Part shown: positions 47,724-55,725 of the stretch, piece by piece
Position numbering within the stretch: position 1 is the stretch's first letter
Layout: each line of letters starts with the position of its first letter
Assembly (NCBI GenBank): GCA_016745035.1
Contig: JADGDE010000001.1
Coordinates: forward strand, 968,507 to 1,032,506
Length of the DNA stretch: 64,000 nt
Direction of reading: 5' to 3'
From: Thiotrichales bacterium
Lineage (GTDB): Bacteria > Pseudomonadota > Gammaproteobacteria > Beggiatoales > Beggiatoaceae
Made by a program: the position numbers and the translations under genes
The notes under the pieces: generated by a model
Database searches by the model: none
Seen by the model: only the letters and a program-made list of their open reading frames with translations
Told to the model about the DNA's origin: nothing

Positions 47724-48324
47724 AACCCTGCTGTTTTTTGCCCTCAAAACCCTGCTGCTGTTGCCGCTGAGCTTTGGCGCGTGGTACTTTTTTTCTTTGC
47801 TGTTAAGCGTGCCGGTGATGCACGGGCTAGAGTGGATTTTGGGCAGCTTTTGGGGCGAGTGGCTTCAAGGCGTGAGCCGTGCGGGGTATCAGCTCAATGT
47901 GTTGCTGACGATTCCCATCGCTCAAAATGAAGCGAGTTTAGCGCTGGAACTCAACCCCCTGAGCTATGGCTATGGGCTGCCGTTTTTTGTCGCCTTGGTG
48001 TTTGCTGCGCCGGGTGAATTTGAAACCAAAGTCGGGCAAATCCTGCTGGCTTGGGGCTTGGTATTGCTGCCAGTGCAATGGCTGGGTTTGACTATACTCA
48101 GCCTCAAAACCTTGGTATTCGACATTCATCCGGCGATTGCCGCGCTAATCGCCCCAGAGCCGTGGCAACAAGAGGCAATCGCTATCGGCTACCAGTTTTC
48201 CAGCTTGGTATTACCGGCGCTTAGCCCCCTGCTGGTCTGGGTGTATTTTTACCGGGATTTTTTACAGGATTTGCTACCGGAAAATCACGCGCTTCAATCA
48301 AACAAAGACGTAGATAACTCCTGA
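47710..48324 (+). CDS. exosortase H-associated membrane protein
   Basis: 204 residues from the ATG at 47710, which overlaps the xrtH end. There are about four hydrophobic segments (about 6-30, 87-105, 112-135 and 160-182), interrupted by a soluble loop of [21 protein letters not shown]. Position and overall shape match the integral protein usually encoded next to XrtH, which probably assists exosortase function. Its C-terminal 31 bases overlap the 3' end of the convergent cbbQ-like gene. Confidence 0.75.
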   Translation: MHQPKTLLFFALKTLLLLPLSFGAWYFFSLLLSVPVMHGLEWILGSFWGEWLQGVSRAGYQLNVLLTIPIAQNEASLALELNPLSYGYGLPFFVALVFAAPGEFETKVGQILLAWGLVLLPVQWLGLTILSLKTLVFDIHPAIAALIAPEPWQQEAIAIGYQFSSLVLPALSPLLVWVYFYRDFLQDLLPENHALQSNKDVDNS

Positions 48325-49109
48325 ATCGCCAGCAACATTTCGGCATCATCGGTCAGCGCTTGCGCAATCGCGCTCTGGGTCGCTGAAATCGGTTTAATCC
48401 CGGTGCGAATCAGCTTGGCGGCATGAACCAATAAGCGCGTGCTTGCGCCTTCTTCCAAGCCGCTGCCTTTGAGGTTACGGGTCATATGGGCAAATTTAAC
48501 CAAGCGCGTCGCCATCGTCGCATCAATCCCGGTTTCTTTAGCAACAATTTGCTGCTCTAATTCAGCGCTGGGATAATCAAATTCCAAAGCAACAAAACGC
48601 TGGCGGGTGCTTTGTTTTAATTCTTTCAGCACGCTTTGATAACCGGGGTTATAAGAAATAGAAAGCCCAAATTCGGCGGCGGCGCTGAGTAACTGCCCGC
48701 GTTTTTCCATCGGCAATACCCGTCTATCATCGGCCAAAGGATGAATCACCACCATGGTATCCTTGCGCGCCTCGACAATTTCATCCAGATAACAAATCGC
48801 CCCATGCTGCACCGCACGGGCAAGCGGGCCATCAATCCATTTCGTCTCGCCGCCCGTAATCAAATAACGCCCAACCAAATCCGAGGCAGTCAAATCATCA
48901 TGACAAGAGACGGTAATCAAAGGCCGCTTAAGCCGCCAAGCCATGTATTCCATAAAACGGGTTTTACCGCAGCCGGTCGGGCCTTTTAATAACACTGGTA
49001 ACTGGTTATGGTAAGCGGCTTCAAAGATTTCAATTTCATCACCACAAGGCTGATAATAAGGCTCGGTTTCAATATGATAGTCTTCAATAGCTTGAATCAG
49101 TTCCGACAT
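48294..49109 (-). CDS. CbbQ/NorQ/GpvN-type MoxR AAA+ ATPase
   Basis: 271 residues from [11 protein letters not shown]; upstream in-frame codons would add a 42-residue leader not seen in the family. Walker A is GPTGCGKTR, Walker [15 protein letters not shown], and the family motif [18 protein letters not shown] follows Walker [22 protein letters not shown] is typical of CbbQ and NorQ. CbbQ acts with a VWA protein (CbbO) to reactivate RubisCO; NorQ matures nitric oxide reductase. Neither partner is adjacent, so the choice is open; the carbon-fixation context favours CbbQ. Confidence 0.82.
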   Translation of the reverse strand: MSELIQAIEDYHIETEPYYQPCGDEIEIFEAAYHNQLPVLLKGPTGCGKTRFMEYMAWRLKRPLITVSCHDDLTASDLVGRYLITGGETKWIDGPLARAVQHGAICYLDEIVEARKDTMVVIHPLADDRRVLPMEKRGQLLSAAAEFGLSISYNPGYQSVLKELKQSTRQRFVALEFDYPSAELEQQIVAKETGIDATMATRLVKFAHMTRNLKGSGLEEGASTRLLVHAAKLIRTGIKPISATQSAIAQALTDDAEMLLAIQELSTSLFD

Positions 49110-49339
49110 GCGTTGTACTCTGCTCGTAAGTTTGGAATGGATATTAGCAAGATAAGGTTGTTTTTTTATATCGCAAGGCAGGAAAGCTGCGTACAGGCTG
49201 CTGAATAAAACTGCCGAGCTGGTGATGGGGCACATCCACCTGCAAAAACCTTTGCCTATGCCGATTGGTAAGAGTTTTGAAATTCAGCTGTTGAAAAAAG
49301 GGGCGATAATAATGAAATTTAGCCCGCACTTTTAGCGCA

Positions 49340-51196
49340 TTAGTTGGATTTATCTTGATTTGAAAGATGGTATCTATGTATTGAGTTTACTACCATTCTT
49401 ACAAGAATCCACCAGGCATACACAGGCGTTACTGAATATGCCATTTCATCAGTCATTAGACCATGTGCAACTTCATTTCTTAAATTTGGCCCTACAGACT
49501 CAGAAAATACCGCCTTTAGTTCAAATACCACATCATCACCTAACGCGGCCTTTGCTTCTGTCATCTTCAGAAGTGTACTCAACCCATTTTCATGCTCTAT
49601 TCCATCGCTATCAATGGTAGTCGTATGACCACCTTGATCTTTAATTAGCCCCCTTACTATCTTTTCAATTTGGGGGGCTACTAAATGAATGGCAGTAGAG
49701 AAATCATACTCAAAACCTAGCCATATAGCTCTAGCAATCAAATTAATATTTTCTTTAGGAACAATCGGACTACGGTCACACAACTCAAAGATAAAATGGG
49801 TATCCACTGTGTGCTCTTCGAGTATTTTATCTAGGGCAGGTAGAATTACCAAGCGGACGTTGATATCGACTTCATGGTTAAATGATCTAATCATCTTGTC
49901 TTTTAAAGCCGCTTCGTAGCTAGCCTCATCACTATCAATTCCTACAGCAGGTGTTTTCGCAATGACTCTGCCATCACTCGAGTATTGAGAAGAAGAAAAT
50001 AAAGAACTAAGGAAGTATTTACTCATACTCTCCTTTTCCCTCTCTCTCATTTCCTTATAGTTTGGCGTTGTACATACGCCCGAGAAGAAAATTAATGCTT
50101 CAATTTTTAATACTTTTCCTGCAACGTGCTCTTCTGAAAGCCTAATAATAATTTCGTCGTTTTCTCCAAACGGAGTTTTTATTACACCCATTTCATCCAA
50201 AGTGCATCTGCCAGCCTCGTTTAATTTGATTCTAAGTGCAGCGATCTTTCCTTCCACAGAATACTTATCCCTATGTTTTGTAGGAATCCTTCTATATGCG
50301 TGAATGGCCGTTTCAAATAACGAGCTTGAAATTAATTTCCCCCCTTTACCAGAATCAAATTTAATCTCAGCATCTAGTGAATAGCACTCAGCTACTTTTA
50401 CAAGCATTAGAATGTATTTTTCTTCGTCTGTTTTCTGTAAGTATTTTTTCGAGGCCAATTCGAAAAATTGAACCGCGGAATCTGGCTTATCCTCAGCCAA
50501 CTTCTTTTCACCATAATTTTCAAGGTTTGATGCAATTTCTAAGCAATCATCTTCCAATATATCTAACTCATCAATAAGGTGTGCGATAGAGAGTTTTATA
50601 CTTTCTAAATCTTCCTTTTTCGAAAGTAAGGCAGTCTTTAATTGACTTTCTATTGTCGAAATTCGCTTTTGGTCTTTAAGTAAACGAGCCAGTTGATATG
50701 CTCGGTGAAACTCATTTTTTCCTTCAAGTTGCCATGATTCAGAATCTATGCCACCCGCTATATAACAGTCTATAGCTCTTCTTGCGTGATCTGGATTCTT
50801 AGGTCGGTTGCAAATCCATAATACATCTCCAATTCTAGCTAACAATGGTATATACAAAATTTCCTCAAATACTCTTGAAAGAACGTCTAAATCGTTCGGA
50901 GTGAAATCAATAGGTAATGCTGTTCGCCTTCCATCAGCAAAACGCATAATAGGTTGATATGGCTCATTCAAACTTGTAGGTATCAGCATCATTGATGTGA
51001 CATCCTTTAATAAACTCACAATTTTTCGAGTATTTTTAGACAGGCTTTCGTCGTTGATTACATCAGTTGTGGCAAATAGATTAGATAGATGTTTTTTTCC
51101 GTCGTCTTCTTTATCATTGATGATGCGATCAAGTAGGTTCTTTTCCAGATCCCCCCAGACTAAGTCATCTTCTTGAACATTATCTTCACTAGACAT
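49340..51196 (-). CDS. DUF4209 protein with HEPN-like Rx4H motif
   Basis: 618 residues from MSSEDNVQEDD. The ATG at 51196 has AAGG about 10 nt upstream; the one at 51205 is too close to it. The first ~500 residues are helical and acidic and include a DUF7380-like region and TPR-like helices. The C-terminal domain has VAPQIEKIVRGLIKDQGG and then LRNEVAHGLM, an R-x4-H motif (Arg573, His578) typical of HEPN ribonucleases. DUF4209 proteins are scattered, and defence-related roles have been proposed. Toxicity or RNase activity here is inference. It is transcribed away from an attC-like site 33 bp upstream. Confidence 0.65.
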   Translation of the reverse strand: MSSEDNVQEDDLVWGDLEKNLLDRIINDKEDDGKKHLSNLFATTDVINDESLSKNTRKIVSLLKDVTSMMLIPTSLNEPYQPIMRFADGRRTALPIDFTPNDLDVLSRVFEEILYIPLLARIGDVLWICNRPKNPDHARRAIDCYIAGGIDSESWQLEGKNEFHRAYQLARLLKDQKRISTIESQLKTALLSKKEDLESIKLSIAHLIDELDILEDDCLEIASNLENYGEKKLAEDKPDSAVQFFELASKKYLQKTDEEKYILMLVKVAECYSLDAEIKFDSGKGGKLISSSLFETAIHAYRRIPTKHRDKYSVEGKIAALRIKLNEAGRCTLDEMGVIKTPFGENDEIIIRLSEEHVAGKVLKIEALIFFSGVCTTPNYKEMREREKESMSKYFLSSLFSSSQYSSDGRVIAKTPAVGIDSDEASYEAALKDKMIRSFNHEVDINVRLVILPALDKILEEHTVDTHFIFELCDRSPIVPKENINLIARAIWLGFEYDFSTAIHLVAPQIEKIVRGLIKDQGGHTTTIDSDGIEHENGLSTLLKMTEAKAALGDDVVFELKAVFSESVGPNLRNEVAHGLMTDEMAYSVTPVYAWWILVRMVVNSIHRYHLSNQDKSN

Positions 51197-51228
51197 GAAA
51201 CACATTACCTTGTTTGAAACTCTATTAA

Positions 51229-51327
51229 CACTAACACCTGAGCTAAGCCAATATCCGTCGCCACAGACCTAAAATTAAACCGCAAAAGCCCGACGGTGGG
51301 TGATCGACCTTGAACGACAAGTTATGC
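51229..51327 (-). other. integron attC-like recombination site
   Basis: Read on the minus strand it begins GCATAAC and continues TTGTCGTTCAAGG; the far arm is TTGGCTTAGCTCAGG and ends TGTTAGTG. These match the two arms of known attC sites (for example TAAC..TCGTTCAAG and GGCTTAACTCAAGCGTTAG of aadA-type cassettes). An inner stem CCGTCG/CGACGG brackets the centre. The length, 99 bp, is usual. The stop codon of the 112-residue gene lies in the first core box, as in true cassettes. No integrase gene is present in the window. Confidence 0.75.
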
Positions 51328-51660
51328 CTTATTGCCGTTTTCATGGGTTTCACAATATTGTCCTGTCATCTTCTCCCATATATTTGGGGTGACATTTCTA
51401 CCGCCTGTAACAATATTTTTACATCTTTTATTTTTTGCCGTTAAAGCACTACACCTAACTGAAAATTCCTCTTCTTTCCAAAGCAAATATGCTCTTAGGG
51501 AAACTCCAAGGCTTTTAGCTATTGCTGAATCTGGGTTTGTTTCATATTCCGCAAGTTCAGGAGATAGATATGTCATTCCAGCTCCACACCTTGTTGTATA
51601 AGAAGTGTAAAAGACAACTCCTTTTTCGTTTAGGGATTTCAAAAAAGCTAATTTATCCAT
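51322..51660 (-). CDS. integron-cassette gene: small protein with zinc-binding-like Cys/His motif
   Basis: 112 residues, cytoplasmic, not recognised by name. The N-terminal half has GVVFYTSYTTRCGAGM and SAIAKSLGVSLRAYLLW. The C-terminal half has CSALTAKNKRCKNIV then, 20 residues on, YCETH. This C-x8-C...C-x2-H pattern recalls small zinc-binding domains such as DUF5763. The TAA stop lies within the first core box of an attC-like site, so the gene is probably a mobile integron cassette. No promoter is evident. Confidence 0.6.
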   Translation of the reverse strand: MDKLAFLKSLNEKGVVFYTSYTTRCGAGMTYLSPELAEYETNPDSAIAKSLGVSLRAYLLWKEEEFSVRCSALTAKNKRCKNIVTGGRNVTPNIWEKMTGQYCETHENGNKA

Positions 51661-51699
51661 GTTTCAACCAAAAAATTTCACTCTAAAATATACTACAGC

Positions 51700-51770
51700 C
51701 CGTAGGTTAGGCTGGCGAAGGAAACCTAACACAACCCAGCCCTAAAACTGTGGAAATATAGGGTTTCGCC
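51700..51770. repeat. GTTAGGCTGGCGAA palindromic repeat
   Basis: GTTAGGCTGGCGAAGGAAACC is followed by CTAAC (inner palindrome), and GGGTTTCGCCAGCCTCA about 40 bases later is an inverted partner. It is a widespread type of bacterial intergenic repeat and lies between the cassette gene and the small membrane protein. Confidence 0.6.
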
Positions 51771-51784
51771 AGCCTCAATCCCAT

Positions 51785-52183
51785 TTACGAATGGTTTAGC
51801 TTATTTTCACGTTCCATCCGCCAGCCAATGTAGGGAAACTGAATCCAAAATAAGAAATAGAAAAAAGTTAAATACCAATAAGGCACAACAAATTGAATCC
51901 CCAAATCTTTGTATAACGCCAGCAATAAATAATTATAGATAAACAGCGGCAACGTCAGATAAAACGCCAGCCAACAAGCGTTCATGATATGCCTGCCATT
52001 ACTCCAATATTTCTCTAATGTGTAGCGTGTCACAGGAAAATAAATTGCAGTTACTAACGGGAGAATTGCCAATTTAGCCCAAAGATACCATTGCTGGTAA
52101 TATTCAGGTAAGCCTATCAGGTAAAAGCTAAGCCATGTCACAAAACTGTAAACTAATAATTGAAGGTGTTTTTTTGGAGTCAT
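51785..52183 (-). CDS. small polytopic membrane protein
   Basis: 132 residues from the ATG at 52183 (MTPKKHLQLL), or 138 from 52201. Four hydrophobic segments are visible (LLVYSFVTWLSFYLIG, LAILPLVTAIYF, ACWLAFYLTLPLFIYNYLLL and PYWYLTFFYFLFW). The family is not recognised. With the 52183 start it begins at the base adjacent to acpH: the two ATGs form CATATG on opposite strands. With the longer start it would overlap acpH by 18 bases. Confidence 0.6.
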   Translation of the reverse strand: MTPKKHLQLLVYSFVTWLSFYLIGLPEYYQQWYLWAKLAILPLVTAIYFPVTRYTLEKYWSNGRHIMNACWLAFYLTLPLFIYNYLLLALYKDLGIQFVVPYWYLTFFYFLFWIQFPYIGWRMERENKLNHS

Positions 52184-52753
52184 ATGAATTATCTCGCTCA
52201 TGTATTTTTCGCCCAAGCCACGCCTGCATCAATGTTGGGGAATTTGCTGCCGGATTTTAGCAAAACTTGCCCGCATCCGCAGTTTGCCGCTGGGATGGCA
52301 AATCATCGCTTGGTTGATCAAGTCACTGACCAAGATCCGGCGGTTTTGCAGCTCAAAACCCAGATTCAGCCTAAGTATAGGCGCTTTGCGGGGATTATCA
52401 TCGACGTGAGTTTTGATTATTTTTTAAGCAAACACTGGCAACGCTATCACCACATGCCGCGGGCTGAGTTTATTCAGCACAGTTATGCTTTATTAGCCCA
52501 GCAACAAGCGCTGATGCCTACTCGTATGCAAACGGCATTAAGTAATATTATCCGCACCGATGTGCTGGGCAGTTACGCTGATTTGCAAGGCATCGACACC
52601 GCATTTCAGCGCATCAGCACACGGATAAAACGCGATAATCCCTTAAGTAGCGCTATTGAAGAGCTAGAGCGACAATATACCCTGTTTGACCAAGCCTTTT
52701 TACAATTTTTTCCAATACTGTGTATGCAGGTTCAACAAGCACGGATAGAATAG
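52184..52753 (+). CDS. acpH: acyl carrier protein phosphodiesterase (AcpH)
   Basis: 189 residues from the ATG at 52184, preceded by GGAG. MNYLAHVFFA and GNLLPDFSK place the metal ligands His6 and Asp24 at the same positions as in Escherichia coli AcpH. A DUF479 core follows (NHRLVDQVTDQDP and DVSFDYFLSKHWQRY). It removes the 4'-phosphopantetheine group from acyl carrier proteins. An acyl-carrier-like gene begins 24 nt downstream, an informative pairing. Confidence 0.88.
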   Translation: MNYLAHVFFAQATPASMLGNLLPDFSKTCPHPQFAAGMANHRLVDQVTDQDPAVLQLKTQIQPKYRRFAGIIIDVSFDYFLSKHWQRYHHMPRAEFIQHSYALLAQQQALMPTRMQTALSNIIRTDVLGSYADLQGIDTAFQRISTRIKRDNPLSSAIEELERQYTLFDQAFLQFFPILCMQVQQARIE

Positions 52754-52777
52754 GTTTTTTACAAAGGGTGATGGTAA

Positions 52778-53212
52778 ATGAGCCTCTTATTTTTAATACT
52801 TAGCACTATTATTTTGGTAATTTCCATCGTTTGGTTTATTCGCCGGGAATCATCTGTGAAGGTCAGGAAAATACTAGAAACATTTTCGGGACGTGAGTCT
52901 CTTACGCCAGCAGCATTTTATCAGCGCTACTTTATGAAGCTAGGTATTGCCGAAGAAATCGTTATAGGTGTTCGAGAAATCCTTGAAAAACAATTTGATG
53001 TCGATATGTCGCGCCTTCAAGCTGAAGATGATTTTTCCAAAAATCTTAGCTTTTTCTATGATTTTGATTCAATGGCGGATGTTGAACTGGTGTTGGCAAT
53101 CGAGGCGCATTTTCACATTAAGATAAGTGATGTGGAGGCTGAGAAAACACATACGATATATGAGTTAATTCAGTTGATATCCAATAAAGTGGAGTACTCA
53201 GATGGACTTTAA
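52778..53212 (+). CDS. membrane-anchored acyl-carrier-like protein
   Basis: 144 residues. One N-terminal membrane helix (about 3-21) is followed by a soluble helical domain. Within it FDSMADVELVLAIEAHFHIK strongly recalls the phosphopantetheine attachment region of acyl carrier proteins (DSL.x.VELV..LE..F.I). Ser98 is the candidate attachment site, with DSM in place of the usual DSL. A DUF1493-like relationship is possible. The acpH gene, whose product strips phosphopantetheine, is directly upstream and probably in the same operon. A membrane-tethered carrier could serve an envelope acylation step. Confidence 0.6.
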   Translation: MSLLFLILSTIILVISIVWFIRRESSVKVRKILETFSGRESLTPAAFYQRYFMKLGIAEEIVIGVREILEKQFDVDMSRLQAEDDFSKNLSFFYDFDSMADVELVLAIEAHFHIKISDVEAEKTHTIYELIQLISNKVEYSDGL

Positions 53213-53236
53213 GCCTTCACTAAGCTTTCTTTTAAC

Positions 53237-53263
53237 GGATGTTACGCAAAAGCTTCTTTTTTA
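53237..53263. repeat. MITE end remnant before the glycosyltransferase gene
   Basis: CGGATGTTACGCAAAAGC plus a T-rich stretch, preceded by TTTTAA. An in-frame ATG in it (53239) would extend the next gene by ten residues and should not be used as start. Confidence 0.6.
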
Positions 53264-53268
53264 TCATT

Positions 53269-53958
53269 ATGAATAGACCTTTTTTATCAATTATTATCCC
53301 GGTTTACAATGAAGCCGCTCTGATACCCTTAGCCTTATCGCGTTTGCAAATATATCGGCAGGCAGGGCATGAATTAATCGTTGTTGATGGCCATAGTGAG
53401 GATAATAGTTTTACTGAGGCGCAAGCATGGGCAGATAAGGTCGTTAAAAGCCCTAAAGGTCGTGGCAAACAATTACACAGTGGCGCTTTGGTGGCGCAAG
53501 GGCAAGTTTTATTGTTTTTGCACATTGATACTGAATTACCCCAAGATGCCGATGCTATATTAAAACAGCAGCTAAATGCCTCATCTAAACATTGGGGAAG
53601 GTTTCGTGTCCGCTTGCAAGGCGAGGATTGGCGTTTAAAGATGATTGCGCACATGATGAATTGGCGTTCTTGTTTGACGGGAATGGTTACAGGCGATCAA
53701 ACCTTATTTGTTCGCCGCCAATTATATTTTGAAATCGGTGGTTTTCCACCATTGCCTTTGATGGAAGATTTGGCTATCAGCCGTTTATTAAAGGCGCAAG
53801 GGCGGGCTTTGTGTTTATCGGCAAGCGTTAAAACTAGTGCTAGGCGTTGGCAACAACAGGGGCTTGTTAAAACAGTCTTATTGATGTGGTTATATCGGTT
53901 TTTATGGTGGTTGGGTTTGGATGAAAAAACCTTAGCACGCTGGTACTACGGCAAATAA
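53269..53958 (+). CDS. TIGR04283-type GT2 glycosyltransferase
   Basis: 229 residues from MNRPFLSIIIPVYNEA. The first domain has VVDGHSEDNS and the DXD-like LLFLHIDTELP. The typical GDQTLFVRR and GGFPPLPLMEDLAISRLLK follow, with a C-terminal hydrophobic stretch (VLLMWLYRFLWWLG). This matches the TIGR04283 glycosyltransferase family sometimes linked to arsenosugar synthesis, although no arsenic genes are near. The upstream MITE remnant supplies a false earlier ATG. Confidence 0.82.
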   Translation: MNRPFLSIIIPVYNEAALIPLALSRLQIYRQAGHELIVVDGHSEDNSFTEAQAWADKVVKSPKGRGKQLHSGALVAQGQVLLFLHIDTELPQDADAILKQQLNASSKHWGRFRVRLQGEDWRLKMIAHMMNWRSCLTGMVTGDQTLFVRRQLYFEIGGFPPLPLMEDLAISRLLKAQGRALCLSASVKTSARRWQQQGLVKTVLLMWLYRFLWWLGLDEKTLARWYYGK

Positions 53959-53963
53959 ATATT

Positions 53964-53980
53964 TGCACTGTTTTTGTGCA
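53964..53980 (+). promoter_or_regulatory. NtrC-type binding site 1
   Basis: TGCAC-N7-GTGCA, the dyad of NtrC enhancers. It is 121 bp upstream of the -24 element and 32 bp from a second box, about three helical turns. Confidence 0.75.
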
Positions 53981-53995
53981 TTTACCTATCTAAAA

Positions 53996-54012
53996 AGCAC
54001 TATTTTAGTGCA
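53996..54012 (+). promoter_or_regulatory. NtrC-type binding site 2
   Basis: AGCAC-N7-GTGCA with an AT-rich centre; one base from the full dyad. Together with the first box it would bind two NtrC dimers cooperatively. Confidence 0.7.
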
Positions 54013-54084
54013 GATAGATATTATTTGAATTTTACTAGAATAAAAAATGCTTTTATTTTGATTACTTAGGGGCTAGTGTTAAAA

Positions 54085-54099
54085 TGGCATGTTTACTGC
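54085..54099 (+). promoter_or_regulatory. sigma-54 promoter of glnA
   Basis: TGGCATGTTTACTGC keeps the invariant GG-N10-GC spacing of sigma-54 promoters (consensus TGGCAC-N5-TTGC). It lies about 140 bp before the glnA start, leaving a long leader. Confidence 0.75.
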
Positions 54100-54240
54100 G
54101 TTATGCAGGCGCATATGATGCACGATAAACCCTTGTGTTTATCAAGCAAGTAACGCTTGCTAAGCTTAGTTTGACCGAATGTCTTAAGCCTTAATGGCTT
54201 GATTGCGTTTGGTCGTCTTAATTGAAGGAGTCAAAAATCT

Positions 54241-55650
54241 ATGTCTAGCGATAAAGTGCTGAGCATGATGAAAGAAAACGATGTTCAATTTGTGGACTTA
54301 CGTTTTGTCGATACCATCGGGAAAGAACAACATGTGACCATGCCCGCTCACATGGCAGATGAAGATTTGTTCGAAGAAGGTAAAATGTTTGATGGCTCTT
54401 CCATCGCCGGTTGGAAAGGCATCAGTGAATCAGACATGATCCTCATGCCTGACCCTAGCACCGCTGTCATGGACCCTTTCACTGAAGAAGCGACCTTAAA
54501 CTTGCGTTGTGACGTGGTTGAACCGACGACTATGCAAGGTTACGAACGTGACCCACGTTCTGTCGCTAGACGTGCTGAAGCCTACATGAAATCGACCGGT
54601 ATCGCAGATACCGCCTATTTCGGCCCTGAAAATGAATTCTTCGTCTTTGATGACGTGCGTTGGGGCGCTGACATGAGTGGTGTACACTACTCTGTTGACT
54701 CTGAAGAAGCCGAATGGAACGCGGCTAAATCGTACACCGATGGCAACACAGGTCATCGCCCTGGTGTTAAAGGTGGTTACTTCCCAGTGCCTCCAGTTGA
54801 CTCTTTACATGACTTACGTGGTGCGATGTGTCAAACCATCGAAGACATGGGTCTGAAAACTGAAGTACATCATCACGAAGTTGCAACGGCTGGTCAGTGC
54901 GAAATCGGTGTGGACTTTAACACTTTAGTTGAAAAAGCTGACGAAGTCTTATTACTTAAGTATGCGATTATGAACGTAGCCCACGGCTATGGCAAAACCG
55001 CGACTTTCATGCCTAAACCTATCGTTGGTGACAATGGTAGTGGTATGCACGTTCACCAATCTTTATCTAAAGATGGCAACAACATCTTCTCAGGTGACCT
55101 CTATGGCGGTTTATCTCAAGAAGCCTTGTACTACATCGGTGGTATCTTAAAACACTCTCGTGCTCTCAATGCATTTGCCAACGCCAGTACCAATAGCTAT
55201 AAGCGTTTGGTTCCCGGTTTTGAAGCGCCTGTGATGCTCGCATACTCAGCACGTAACCGTTCTGCCTCTATCCGTATTCCTCATATCCCTAATCCTAAAG
55301 GTCGTCGTATCGAATTGCGTTATCCTGATTCGACTGCGAACCCTTATTTGGCGTTTAGTTCTATGATGATGGCAGGTCTTGACGGGATTCAAAACAAGAT
55401 TGATCCAGGTGAAGCCATGGACAAAAACTTGTATGACTTACCCCCAGAGGAAGGCAAAAACATTCCTACCGTTTGTCATTCATTAGATCAAGCTTTAGAA
55501 GCTTTGGATCAAGATCGCACTTTCTTAACCGCTGGCGGCGTATTCACTGATGATTTGATTGATGCTTACATCGAATTAAAAATGGAAGAAGTCACGCGCT
55601 TGCGTATGACCACCCATCCAGTTGAATTTGCGATGTACTATAGCTTATAA
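54241..55650 (+). CDS. glnA: glutamine synthetase, type I
   Basis: 469 residues. N-terminal beta-grasp region [17 protein letters not shown] is followed by the catalytic barrel with [23 protein letters not shown] and [10 protein letters not shown]. The C-terminal NLYDLPPEE contains the tyrosine that is adenylylated in class I-beta enzymes. It makes glutamine from glutamate, ammonia and ATP. A good ribosome site (GAAGGAG) precedes the ATG. Two NtrC boxes and a sigma-54 promoter upstream indicate induction by nitrogen limitation. A hairpin and a strong bidirectional terminator follow. Confidence 0.97.
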   Translation: MSSDKVLSMMKENDVQFVDLRFVDTIGKEQHVTMPAHMADEDLFEEGKMFDGSSIAGWKGISESDMILMPDPSTAVMDPFTEEATLNLRCDVVEPTTMQGYERDPRSVARRAEAYMKSTGIADTAYFGPENEFFVFDDVRWGADMSGVHYSVDSEEAEWNAAKSYTDGNTGHRPGVKGGYFPVPPVDSLHDLRGAMCQTIEDMGLKTEVHHHEVATAGQCEIGVDFNTLVEKADEVLLLKYAIMNVAHGYGKTATFMPKPIVGDNGSGMHVHQSLSKDGNNIFSGDLYGGLSQEALYYIGGILKHSRALNAFANASTNSYKRLVPGFEAPVMLAYSARNRSASIRIPHIPNPKGRRIELRYPDSTANPYLAFSSMMMAGLDGIQNKIDPGEAMDKNLYDLPPEEGKNIPTVCHSLDQALEALDQDRTFLTAGGVFTDDLIDAYIELKMEEVTRLRMTTHPVEFAMYYSL

Positions 55651-55656
55651 AATTAG

Positions 55657-55670
55657 GGCGCTTTAGCGCC
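55657..55670 (+). terminator. GGCGCTTTAGCGCC hairpin after glnA
   Basis: A perfect palindrome seven bases past the glnA stop, followed by TTGAATTTTT. It is a likely glnA terminator. Confidence 0.75.
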
Positions 55671-55687
55671 TTGAATTTTTAGCTATC

Positions 55688-55725
55688 AAAAGCCCTGCTA
55701 TGTGAAACATAGCAGGGCTTTTTTT
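55688..55725. terminator. bidirectional terminator between glnA and batD
   Basis: The stem AAGCCCTGCTATGT and ACATAGCAGGGCTT has A-tract and T-tract tails on its two sides. The batD stop codon (55724-55726) lies at the edge of the T-tract. Confidence 0.9.

Noticed and set aside
49150..49335. Plus-strand frame upstream of the cbbQ-like gene, including [18 protein letters not shown]
   Set aside because: It looks somewhat protein-like but has no start or ribosome site and no family that I recognise; it may be a remnant.
49260..49340. A second attC after the DUF4209 gene
   Set aside because: The box ATCCAAC is present at the gene end, but I could not find the matching second arm or core box within the usual distance.
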